24,243 bases of DNA, taken from Isoetes engelmannii (taxonomy: Eukaryota > Streptophyta > Lycopodiopsida > Isoetales > Isoetaceae). Under the pieces are notes generated by a model. It did no database searches, was not told the DNA's origin, and worked only from the letters and a program-made list of their open reading frames with translations. Shown in pieces: positions 1 through 9,100 of this stretch. Numbering within the stretch: the stretch's first letter is position 1; each line of letters opens with the position of its first letter. Made by a program: the position numbers and the translations under genes. The stretch lies in the NCBI GenBank assembly GCA_011763485.2, contig JAANSK020223305.1:1-24243 (forward strand). Direction: 5' to 3'.

Positions 1-107
1 GTTTGACTGGTCAACGTAGACGATCGACGTTGCCTGTCGATTATCGACGTTACAGGGTCGATAGTGGATGTCGCGACGTCGATTATCTACGTTTATCCCT
101 TGTAGTG
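1..107. mobile_element. CACTA-type DNA transposon, terminal and subterminal region
   Basis: The element ends at base 107. Read on the minus strand inward from there it begins CACTACAAGGG, the standard terminus of plant CACTA (En/Spm) transposons. The inner flank carries the expected subterminal repeats: the 16-mer gtcgattatcgacgtt at 36-51 and gtcgattatctacgtt at 78-93 (one difference), with related TCGAC/GTCGA motifs at 19-31 and 54-80. CACTA transposases bind such repeats. Bases 108-110 (tca) would be one copy of the usual 3-bp target duplication; the other copy lies outside the window. The rest of the element, including any transposase, is upstream of base 1. The insertion interrupts the LINE endonuclease reading frame that begins just after it. 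Confidence 0.72.
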
Positions 108-109
108 TC

Positions 110-448
110 AGCTGGATCAGTGGATGCATAGACATTAATGAACCCCATCTCTTTGCCTTCTATTTCAAGAACCACAACAGTCCACCTCCCCGAGGGGTGG
201 ATGTAGGTTGAGTTGGCTTTTAACCCCATTCAAATTGTACAAATTCCTCCCTTTGTTCCTTCAGCTTGGGTCCACACTGATGAGCTGTTGAGAGATATCC
301 AAGTGCCTAGTCTTGCAGCCTCAAAAGCAGGTAATCTATGTTCTTGAGGAAAAATTCTTTGAGCCTTCATCTCCCTAATGGCAATGAGAGCTCTTTTTCT
401 CTTGAGAGGGCATTTGATGCCTCTCATATTCCAAGTGACAAGCTTCAT
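110..448 (-). pseudogene. LINE ORF2 N-terminus: AP-endonuclease domain, interrupted
   Basis: The frame starts at 448 with MKLVTWNMRGIKCPLKRKRA, matching the opening of the exonuclease-endonuclease-phosphatase fold in plant L1 ORF2, where the Asn of WN(V/M)RG is a catalytic residue. The metal-binding QE pair follows (FPQEHRL). After one nonsense codon (TGA, 230-232) the same frame continues with GRWTVVVLEIEGKEMGFINVYAS, here quoted only as the expected RW..V strand and the NVYA motif. The frame ends abruptly at the CACTA junction at 107-110. This domain would nick target DNA to prime reverse transcription; this copy cannot, because of the stop and the interruption. Confidence 0.72.
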
Positions 449-935
449 GCAGGGTACCTTTTCCTCTCTTGCGACTCAGATGAAGAGCAAGACTGTTGGC
501 CGAGAAGTGGACCTTCTTGGAAGATCTTTTAGATGGAAGAGGGATAAAAAACTCGTCTTTTAATACCTGGATTACTTCTTCTTGTTGTCCATGTACAGAA
601 AGGCAACTCTCAAAGAGATCAATCTCCTTTGTACCTTCCACCAGATCACTAGTAGTGTTTAAGGGGAAGTCTTCCATAGGGGACCTTGTAAAAAATTTGA
701 ATTTGCTATTCTCTTGATCCTGGTCCTCATTTTCCACAGGGATAGAGAAATCCACAAAGGGAGTTTGGGGACCCTTAACCATATGCTCTTCTTTAAAGCC
801 CTCTTCCAAAGGTGTTTGGGGGACTATGTCTGGGATTTTAAAGGCCTCATCAGTCTCTGGAGTATCTTTACTTCCAATAATCTCCATTACTGTATCAAAA
901 AGATCAGGAGATTTACCAGGGATAGTAAATTCCAT
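375..935 (-). pseudogene. LINE open frame upstream of and overlapping the endonuclease
   Basis: An open frame of 186 codons begins with MEFTIPGKSPDLF about 40 bases after the stop of the preceding ORF1-like frame. It is acidic and Pro-rich in its first half and becomes Lys/Arg-rich near the end. Its last 74 bases overlap the start of the LINE endonuclease in another frame. It may be the C-terminal part of ORF1, separated by a frameshift, or an ORF1/ORF2 overlap. No recognisable domain is visible. The context supports a LINE origin; a host gene is unlikely because both flanking frames are retrotransposon-like and damaged. Confidence 0.4.
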
Positions 936-974
936 TTTATTAGGTGAGATATAAGACCTTTCCCCCTTAAGTAA

Positions 975-1721
975 TCAGGTGCCTCCTGCAGAAACTTCAG
1001 AATCTGAAGAATCCGGATATTCATTTAGAGGGGGCAGATTACCTTCAGGAATGACCAACTTGTTTTTCCTAATCAAATGGGCATGAGTGATTACAAAACC
1101 ATTGTCTATAAGTGCTTGTTTTCCCTTTGGAGCCACCACATTCTCTTGGCCACATGGCGGCTGGGCTTAGAGGAACAAGACTGATTTTGGTTTCTTCCTA
1201 CGCTTAAGAAGTTGCCTCTGATTTTTGTTAACTTCATCCAACAAAGGTCGAACAATTCCAGATTGCAATTGAAGCTGAAACGCTCCCCTCTGCATCCGTG
1301 TTTGAACTCTGTTCTGCTCCATTTGGATCGGGATCAGCCAATCTCCTACCATCACGAACCTAGTCTGTTTGATGATGTCTCTGTTTTTACCAAGTAGTGA
1401 GCCCACCAAATCTAGCATTTCGAGTTTAATTCGTTCGGTCATTTCCTTGAATAGAGCAATCCATTGCCCTGCTAGAGCTGCTGTATTCCGTACTGACCCA
1501 TTATCCAAAATATCCACTTTTTGATTATTCCCTATCTGCTGCTTCTGGTGCTGAACCGTCCCTGTCAATGGGCTCTCCTTTCGGCCCTGTGGCTTGACCC
1601 CAAGATTTGTCCTAAACCCCCCATTGGGAACATGTATCAGTTGTCCCTTCAATATTTCTGTCCCTTTCTTGTTAAAACTGTTCATCTCAATCATCTCAAC
1701 ACTTACCTGAGTGGTCATCAC
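975..1721 (-). pseudogene. LINE ORF1 (gag-like) remnant
   Basis: This minus-strand frame is open from 1721 to 975 (249 codons) apart from one TAA at 1167-1169; reading through it gives a continuous protein ending at TGA 975-977. The N-terminal part is rich in Gln and basic residues; the tail is acidic (PDSSDSEVSAGG). I see no CCHC zinc knuckle or RNA-recognition motif, so the ORF1 call rests on its position just upstream of an L1 endonuclease on the same strand. The frame opens at a GTG directly after a TAG, so the true start was probably further upstream and is lost. Confidence 0.45.
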
Positions 1722-1725
1722 CTAG

Positions 1726-2971
1726 TCTTGCCTTACTTGCACGGGCGCCTATTTTACCCTAGTGCCATTGAGCTCGAGCCTAGTAGTTATCAAAAAATAA
1801 AATATATATTATCCATAATTTAAATGTCTTTTTTCTCATTCAAACATCTAGCAACATCTATCGTTGAAGAAAATTTGACAAGCAACTTTTCCAACCAACC
1901 GCTCGTAAAGCCCAAGAATGGCGATGTTTTGTTGCCACCATGAATTTAAATCGCTTGAGTCCATCTAGACTGTTATGCACAACGATTCTTCATGGCAGCG
2001 ATTCCCCTAGCACTGCAAGCAATCCTTCATGCCAACAAGAAACTCTCCCCTGGCCGATTTCATGGCGTTGGCATGCGGATGGCATCCGTCTGGATGGTTG
2101 CTCTGCTCCTGCCGCCATTTCTTGTATTAAGGAAAGTAGTAGATGTCATGAAGCTAATTTTGGTAGAGAAAATTAGCATACCAATTTCGTCAATGGTTGG
2201 GTTTGTTGGTCCAATTTGCATGCCATGAAGTATTTTCTAGTTCATGTCCGTAAAGGTTGTTTGAATGATACAGTTTTGCATATTTTAATGGTCCTTCCGT
2301 ATGACAGGTATTTGGTCATTGGCAACCTTTCATTTTCAATACAATTTTTTTTTTCCTTTTTTTTTAACAGGCAAAAATGCCAAATACAGGTGTAAAAACC
2401 GTCAAATTTGAGCCCTGGGAGGTTTATCCTAGCTTGGGGGATCCTGGAGGTAGTGATCTCGGAGGACGGGATCCTGCACAGGATCACCACCTGCAAGATC
2501 TCCGAAAATAGGGTACTTATATCTTCATCCGCATAGACGATATGTATGCCCATGGGTTTCGCTTTTAGGAAGGTGGGACTTGTGACCAGCTCATGGCTAG
2601 AAAGTGAGACCGGTGGGCATACCCCATGCATTACATTCACAAAAATTTCATCAAGGTGAAATTACATGCTCTTTTAGTTACGTTTTGCATCAAGGGAAAT
2701 TTTGCTGAAGTTCTATTGAAGTTCTAGTGAATTACAAAGTGTCTTCACAATGACTACAGTTTTACATTATCTCAAATTTAGCAACTGAATTCCAAATTTT
2801 ACACTAAAACTCAAATTTCCAGAGAAATATTATCGAATCCAGTGATTACAGTCACACTGATCTCCAATGATTACAGCCAGATAGCAAAAAATGAAAATCG
2901 ATCACTTGATCCACGAAAATTGCAGAAAACTTAAAACAAACTTGCAGAAATCTTCAAGCAGAAAAGTAGCA
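1726..2971. other. Gap without a supported gene
   Basis: The stretch is AT-rich in parts and has short open frames on both strands (for example 1992-2228 plus, 78 codons; 2242-2640 minus, 132 codons), none with a recognisable motif, signal or consistent splicing. There is a T-rich run at 2345-2368. The part from about 2640 to 2971 reads like 3' flank or untranslated DNA of the minus-strand recombinase remnant that follows, with small duplications such as the gattacag motif at about 2842 and 2868. No RNA gene was seen. Confidence 0.5.
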
Positions 2972-5331
2972 TCAAGTTGAACTTGCAGCATCGAAATTAT
3001 CGAAAGAGTTGATGAAAACCTGACAATTGCTGAAAGTTGCACCCACAAAGGTCTCTCCACCACTGTTTGTGATTGTATTATCCCTGATAATCTTGCCTTC
3101 CAGAGTTTTTCTTGTAATCTGACATTCACTAACCAACTGTTGCAGCATCTCTTCATTGAAACCAGTAACCAGTATCATCTTCATCGACAAGATCAATATG
3201 AACACCACCGGAAACAACTTTCTTCTGTCCTAAACTAGCGTTTGAAGATGTAACAGAAACTGGCGGAACATTTTCCTTACCAATAGCACTTCCATCTGAT
3301 GTTCAACGACATTTTAGCTTCCTTCTGTCAAACCTACAGAAATGAGTTTATGCATCAACTAATGTACATTCAATTTACAAGAAATTCATTCAATCTACTG
3401 TACATTCAATCTATAAGAGTTTATGCTTCAACTACTGTACATTCTGTCAAACCTACAGAAATGAGTTTATGCTTCAACTCTAAATTAAAAACTAGAATTA
3501 CAAGAAAAATAAAACAGACTTACCCTTCATCTTCAACGAATGTACTATGACCAGAAACCAAGTTTTCAGCTTCCGAAGCAACGCTAGGAACAGATATACT
3601 AGGACATTTTTTACTTACTCTTCCAAAATCACCCAATTCAAGTTTCTCCTCTTATCAAGTTCCTCGTTTAGAACTTCAGTGTAAGTACGATAAGTATCAT
3701 CATTTTTTATAGGCTCAGCAAGAACCTTCATTGCAACATCAACCTGTGCCTTCTTTACTCCTGTCATACCTATCAAACAAACAAATTAAGAAATTAGGTA
3801 ATAAGATTAAGTTAAAAAAGTAAGAAAAAGAAAAATACTTACTTCTGGTAAGCATCAAAAGTACGAAGGCCTGTCACTTGCATTCCAATTTCAGGTGGAA
3901 CTCCTGCTAAGGACAATCTAGATACAATAGACACTCTACCAGATTTGTTGCATATATTAGCATTAACAAGATTTCCCATGACTTTAATCCATTTCCTGAT
4001 ATTATTCTTACCAACACGCGTTTTATGGTACCACATCTATAAAAAAACAAACTAAATTTACAAACAAGAAAGAAAGAAATAATAAAAATTACAAATAAGA
4101 CAAGTTATCTCAGTGGTATAATTATCAATTGGAGTAAGGAATAACGGATGCGGATTCTGATCCTCTTTCAATGGTAAGTGTCTGCAGTACTGCTTGTAAG
4201 TCAGAATGAAGTAAGGTTCATAACACTACACGGGTGGCCTAAAATGGTGATCCTCAAAACGGGTTTTAGATGGATGATTATTTTTGCTGATAGACTCATC
4301 ATAGTGCAAGAATTCCCGTCTCATTAGTACCCAAAGAGAAACTACTATCCATTAAATCCCAAAGCTCAGAGCAAGCCTGGACATCAAACCTACTGCAGAT
4401 ATAAAAGCAAAGCCGCTTTTGCACACTCCTGGGGTGGCTAATTTGGTGGTCAATATCTCCTAACAGCTCCTGCTCAACATGAAAACTTATTACATAAGCT
4501 TTTTTCCGTTTACCCTTCACTCTAAGAGACCTATATCTCTTAACTGCTACTACGAAAGCATAGGTACTCTTCCTACAAATATCAGACTGCAAAATATTGA
4601 AAGGTACTTCAGGAACACCGGTTTTACACACACGTTCTTCCTGCTGTTTTCTGATAATTCTCCCAAAGGTCCTGTATAAAACACTCAGACTGCACAATAG
4701 AACAAGAAACAATCAGTAAAAAAGAAAAAAAAAAAGAAAAAAAAAAGTAGAACTTTATTAGGATAAACTCATCTAGTCATTTTACCTGCCAGCTGGATAA
4801 AGATCGTCATTATATTTCTTCATTGAAGCAAAAACTCAACCAACATATTTGCAAGAATAAGATGAGGCAGATCTTCCAAAGGCACCTCAGATCCTCCCTT
4901 GAAAGCACATCTCCACTTATCAAACCTTTTTCTCGCCCACCTTGTCAAACTAACACTTTTATCTTTCAATCCACACTCTGCCTCCTTCACCAAATCAGCA
5001 TCCAAAGGTAAGAAATCTTTCTCAATTTGCAATCATCCGCAGCAAACCAGGAACTCTGCTCAATTTTTTTAGTGAATTTTTTCCACTCCTCAACATCAAA
5101 AGCACAAACTACATCTTCAATCTCCTTTATTTGCTTAACACTATCTCCAGCAACCTCCTGAGTGATTTTTAGATGAAAAGACGGTGTAGAATCACTGTCT
5201 TCTTCCATAACTTCCATCAAAGAAGTCATCTGGAAGCATAAAACTCGGCCAGCTTCAGTAGAACTATGCTCTTCACCATATCTCGAACAAGAATGCAGAA
5301 ACATAATGCATTCAACACAGCATGCAGACAC
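2972..5331 (-). pseudogene. Crypton-like (DUF3504-type) tyrosine recombinase remnant with introns
   Basis: Five minus-strand coding blocks are joined by plausible introns: 5331-4786, 4689-4109, 4036-3843, 3769-3524 and 3295-2972. Three introns (4690-4785, 3770-3842, 3296-3523) have GT-AG ends; the one at 4037-4108 has AT where GT is expected. The first block has the N-terminal helical domain (TRWARKRFDKWRCAF) followed by LYPAGSL split across the first intron, as in the YPP-T/S-L motif of Crypton and ZMYM/QRICH proteins. Block 2 has the box A region (RFDVQACSELWDL). Block 3 has WYHKTRVGKNNIRKWIK, then NKSGRV and TGLRTFDAYQKY, with the spacing of HSGKR and TGHR...Y. The likely nucleophile Tyr is retained at 3766-3768, but the box A Arg (now Gln), the motif His (now Lys) and the GHR His (now Leu) are lost. 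Frameshifts near 5020, 4831, 4305, 3758, 3620 and 3175 and a TAG at 4226-4228 show decay. The identification rests on motif order recalled from the family, not on a search. Confidence 0.68.
3323..3479. repeat. 38-bp direct repeat inside an intron of the recombinase remnant
   Basis: Bases 3323-3360 and 3442-3479 are 38-bp copies with a single difference (a/t), 119 bp apart. A third partial copy of the motif gagtttatgc-tcaact-a-tgtacattc lies at about 3417-3444. All sit inside the presumed 228-bp intron 3296-3523. The near identity suggests the duplication is recent relative to the decay of the surrounding frames. Confidence 0.8.
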
Positions 5332-5505
5332 AAATTACATGAGAAAAGAACACAAGCATTGTTACATACATCATATCTTCAAGCATACATGCACTCATAA
5401 CTCAAGAAGTCGAGAATTTCATCACAATCTGCAAAATCAGAAAGAAAATAAGCAAATCATAAAGAAAAGAAACTAAAAACAAAACAATCTTATAATCTTA
5501 CCTGC

Positions 5506-5760
5506 TATGACCTTCTGAGTTTTGGAAAACCTTCGCAAGAAAACGTGATATGACCTTCTGAGCCTTGGAAAACCTCTGATGATTCGAAAACTCGCAAGAA
5601 GAAAACCTTGTCAACAGACAAAAGCCTTCAAGAAATGCCTTCAACAGATGAATGCCTTCAAGGAAACTTCCGATGATTCCAAAACTTGCAAGAAAACCTT
5701 GCCAACAGACAAATGCCTTCAAGAAATGCTATGGCGCCTTCAAAAAATGCAACGGGCGCA
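5506..5760. repeat. Short tandem repeats (43-bp and 93-bp periods)
   Basis: The phrase tatgaccttctgag starts at 5506 and again at 5549 (period 43), followed each time by ttggaaaacc. A second repeat with period 93 starts at 5578 and 5671: gatgattc-aaaact-gcaag, then aaaacctt(g)-caacagacaaa, then gccttcaagaaatgc. Copies differ at a few positions. Open frames here on both strands are consequences of the repeat and carry no recognised domain. The rest of 5332-5505 and 5761-5897 shows no gene. Confidence 0.75.
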
Positions 5761-5897
5761 CCAAAAACATCCTCTAGCGCCACAACAGAGGAGCTATGGC
5801 GCCAGAGCATTCGTGAGCTATGGTGAATGGGAGAAATGAGCCCCCGCCACGTGTCAATGTCAGATACGCCCAAATTTCACCTTAATGAAATTTTCGT

Positions 5898-6029
5898 GGG
5901 GAAAATTCCTTCGGTCGGTTTTTTCGCCGTGAAAAACCCTGGCGGCGGCGTGGTTCGCGGGCGGGGCTGCAAACCACGCCACCAGCAGGGTTTTTCACGA
6001 CGAAAAAGCCTCCTGAAGGAATTTACCCC
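5898..6029. repeat. 132-bp GC-rich inverted repeat (hairpin), possible foldback MITE
   Basis: The left arm 5898-5957 starts ggggaaaattccttc and passes through cgccgtgaaaaaccctg to gcggcgtggtt. The right arm 5966-6029, read on the minus strand, starts ggggtaaattccttc and passes through cgtcgtgaaaaaccctg to ggcgtggttt. The arms pair over about 58 bases with few mismatches and leave a loop of under 10 bases. The hairpin ends 105 bp before the start codon of the RimM-fusion gene, so it lies in that gene's promoter or 5' leader. A shorter palindrome (aaatttca/tgaaattt) lies just outside at about 5873-5894. It could be a small foldback transposon or a degenerate MITE; no target duplication is evident. 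Confidence 0.75.
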
Positions 6030-6134
6030 TTCCATAAGTTGACATCAAATAAGCACTAGATATAATCTCTTCTCTGGAACATGAAAATTTGACCACACAA
6101 ATACGTTGGTCTTTAAATCTGGAACTGTTTTGCG

Positions 6135-9100
6135 ATGCTTGTAAGCCTGTTTCCCATCCTCTCATCTGGACCCTGCCATTTGGGCTCACCACATTTGAAC
6201 TGTATATGGATTGGACGTCGTCGACCTCTGCCTTTGCCTGAATTCAGTCCGTTCATATATGATGCAAAAAGTTTGGCGGAAAGAAGTATTGGCAATGCCA
6301 GAAGAAGCTTCAGCCCAATCTCAAGTCAGAAGAACGATAGTAAGCTTCTTATATCTTTCCTTTGTCTATTCATCAAGTATAGGAAAATTGAGTAAGATCC
6401 ATGGGTTCTAAAATTAAAACCCCTTCATTTTTTCCTCTTACTACATACAGTGAGGTCATGCATTCACCACATCTACTATAGCACATCATAGCACTTGTTT
6501 GTGCAATGGATGTGTCGGTCTAACCAGCTCAAAAGAATGATATTTCTGTTCTGGCCAAAGGAATATCTGTTTCCCTTCAAGTTTATTATGTTAATAACAA
6601 GGTTAACCAGGAGGCAAGATTAAAGATTGAATACCCAGTTCTACACTTAGCGAAGCATCCGTCTTCTGTAAAAAATATTATCTTCCCACTTAACTGGCAG
6701 GCTTTCTAATCCAAGAAATCCTTGCTGTTGATCAAAGCTCTGTGATAGAGCATAACAGGCAGCTATTCAGCAGCAAAGATTCGTAACAGGGCAGCAGCAT
6801 GAGTCTTGGAGCCCTAATTGCACCTTTGACCCAAGATTCAGCTTCGGATGCTGATGATACAGGCTTGGGGGCTGATAATCCAGCTATGGAGTGTGCCGAG
6901 CCTGTGATAATCTTGCTTTGAGAGCTGATAATCCAGCTGTGGGTGCAGCTTTGGGCGAGGCAGCTTGCCTGCCGATTAAGGGGGTCAATTCCCCTTGCTT
7001 GCCTGTTATGGCAGATAAACAGGTTCGTCCTCCCGGGCTCGCCTGTTTCTCAGCCATAACCGGCTCGCAAGGGGGATTAACCCCTTCATCGCTTCTTCTT
7101 ATTCCCGTCGTGAGAAAAATCATTTGAAGTTTTTAAAGAGTGTTGGAGTTTAGCTTTTTAGCAGCCTCTAGATCTCCTAAATCCATGATTTACTGGGCTT
7201 ATGATTTTCCTCGAACACCATAACAACATCTCTTCTCATGGAACTCATATCTTGTACCCAGGCGTTTTCTTTTCTGAGACTAAGGTTGAAGACGAAGTGG
7301 AATTTGTAGAAATTGGGTCCATAGTTGGCACTCATGGCATTCGTGGTGAATTACGTGTTAGATCATCTACAGATTTTCCAGAAGAACGGTTCCAAACAGT
7401 AAGTACTGAAAAGTATTGCTTTTTTGGCTTTTGGGAATGGCACTCAACTTCGTTTCATTTTCCTTCTTTACAGCCAGGATTGAGATGGCTGAGGAGTAGC
7501 CATATGGGCAAGAACAAAGTGTGTAATATTGAGTTGGTGAAGGGCAGAATTGGCCCTGGGAAACCACCTACATGGCTTGTAACGCTTAAGAATGTAGATA
7601 CACCAGAACTGGTACTATTTATTGTTTTAGTTGTTTCTATTCTGGCATTGAATTGTCTGATATTTTCATAAAGTATCATGTCAGGCAGCTACATTTGTTG
7701 GTGCTACTATGATGGTCAAATCCAAGGAAAGGCCTTCTCTCATGGATGAGGAGTTTTACATACCTGATCTTATTGGGATGGATGTTGTTCTCAAGGTAAG
7801 TTTTAGTCAAGGTGATTTCTGTAAGTGGACACTTAGCTATTTTGTTTTCATGTAAGATAGATCCTTATTTTTATTTTTGGTATTATATACAGGAGTCTGG
7901 AAAGTTGATTGGCACAACTGTGGATGTTTACAACATTGGTGATAGTGATTTATTACGTGTACGACTTTGCAATGGAGGCGAATGTGCAGGAAGTTTGATT
8001 GGAAGCATGGAAGCAAATGAGATATCTGAGTCCTTAGTATGGATACCATTTGTTAAGGCAATAGTGCCAGAGGTGGATATGGAGGCACGAACAATGTTTA
8101 TCACTCCTCCTGTAGGATTACTTGAACTAAATATGGGAAACGATGGCTTATCAAAGCAAGAAATTCGTAAGCAGGTATAAATTCACGTATGCACTATTTA
8201 GTCATAAAAGAATGTGAATTATCTTTCTGTTCTTCTTTCCTTGGCTCTCATGACTTTTTTCTTACGGTCTCTATAATCCAATATGTGTGTGAAAGCTGGA
8301 GACTTTGTTTTCGTAATTGCAATACGGTTTGTTGTTAAGCGTTTATATAGTGGAAAAAACAGTTCTAGAAGTGCCAAAAGGGTCAACAGGAGAAAAGTGG
8401 ACACTGCCCTCCTTTGGTGGCTTGTGAATAGTTTTAGAAGCAGTGTCTCTGATTCTGCTGCTTTCTCTTATTGAAGATTGTGGATAGGTTGGAACTGGGC
8501 AACCTTTAGAAGAGTAACAAGTCTGTGATGCTCAGTTGTTTTCTGCTAAAAATTGCTGTCCTACTGTGCGAAAACGAGTGGATTTTTGCTTCTTGGTATG
8601 CCGGAACGGAATATACATCAGTTCATTAGTGCAAAAGCTAAATTTTTCATTTATAAGTAAAACGAGGTTGAAGGTTATATCATTCCGTATTTTAATGATC
8701 ATCTAAAGATTGCAACAAAGGGGAAGGGTTTGTTTATTACCTGTAATTTTTGCCTCATGCAGGAAACAAAAGGAAAGCGCAAATTGCGTGAAAAAATTGC
8801 AGGGCTAAAGAAGAGTTTGAGATCCTTCAAGCAAGAGCATGTATTATCTGGTCTTTCTATTGGGGAAAAGTCAGATCAAAATGTGCTGTTACAGCAACTT
8901 CTTGACACCGATTTCCGATCACTACAAACGTTGTACAACTCCTCCCTTAATTCTTCCAGCTCAGAGAGGTAGACATACTCACTAACTATTTCAAAGAGTT
9001 TCTTACGATTTGAAGTCCTGCTGTTGGTTTTTCTTGAGTTTTTTTAGATGGAAATTCTAGGAACACCCATCTTATTGTGTTGGAAGGGGCATGTGCAGTT

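Larger units (their letters stand above)
108..1725 (-). mobile_element. Decayed L1-type LINE (non-LTR retrotransposon), 5' portion
   Basis: On the minus strand there are three successive reading frames: a gag-like ORF1 region (1721-975), a linker or C-terminal region (935-375), and the start of an apurinic-type endonuclease (448 down to 110). The endonuclease start, MKLVTWNMRGIKCPLKRKRA, is the classical LINE ORF2 opening. The order and strand fit the 5' half of a plant L1 element. The reverse transcriptase would lie further along the minus strand, beyond the CACTA insertion at 107/108, and is not in the window. In-frame stops at 230-232 and 1167-1169 show the copy is dead. The 5' end near 1725 is approximate and no target duplication was identified. 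Confidence 0.7.

Noticed and set aside
1992-2228. 78-codon plus-strand frame with a hydrophobic middle
   Set aside because: It has no recognisable family, no neighbouring exon, and a competing open frame of the same length overlaps it.
6884-7127. Overlapping open frames of about 78 codons on both strands
   Set aside because: They are produced by the palindrome at 6981-7084 inside intron 1; the two peptides resemble each other only because of the inverted repeat.
9058-9060. In-frame TAG that seemed to break the RimM-fusion gene
   Set aside because: It lies before a second acceptor (tgtgcag, 9098) that restores the frame with correct phase, so it is most likely intronic.
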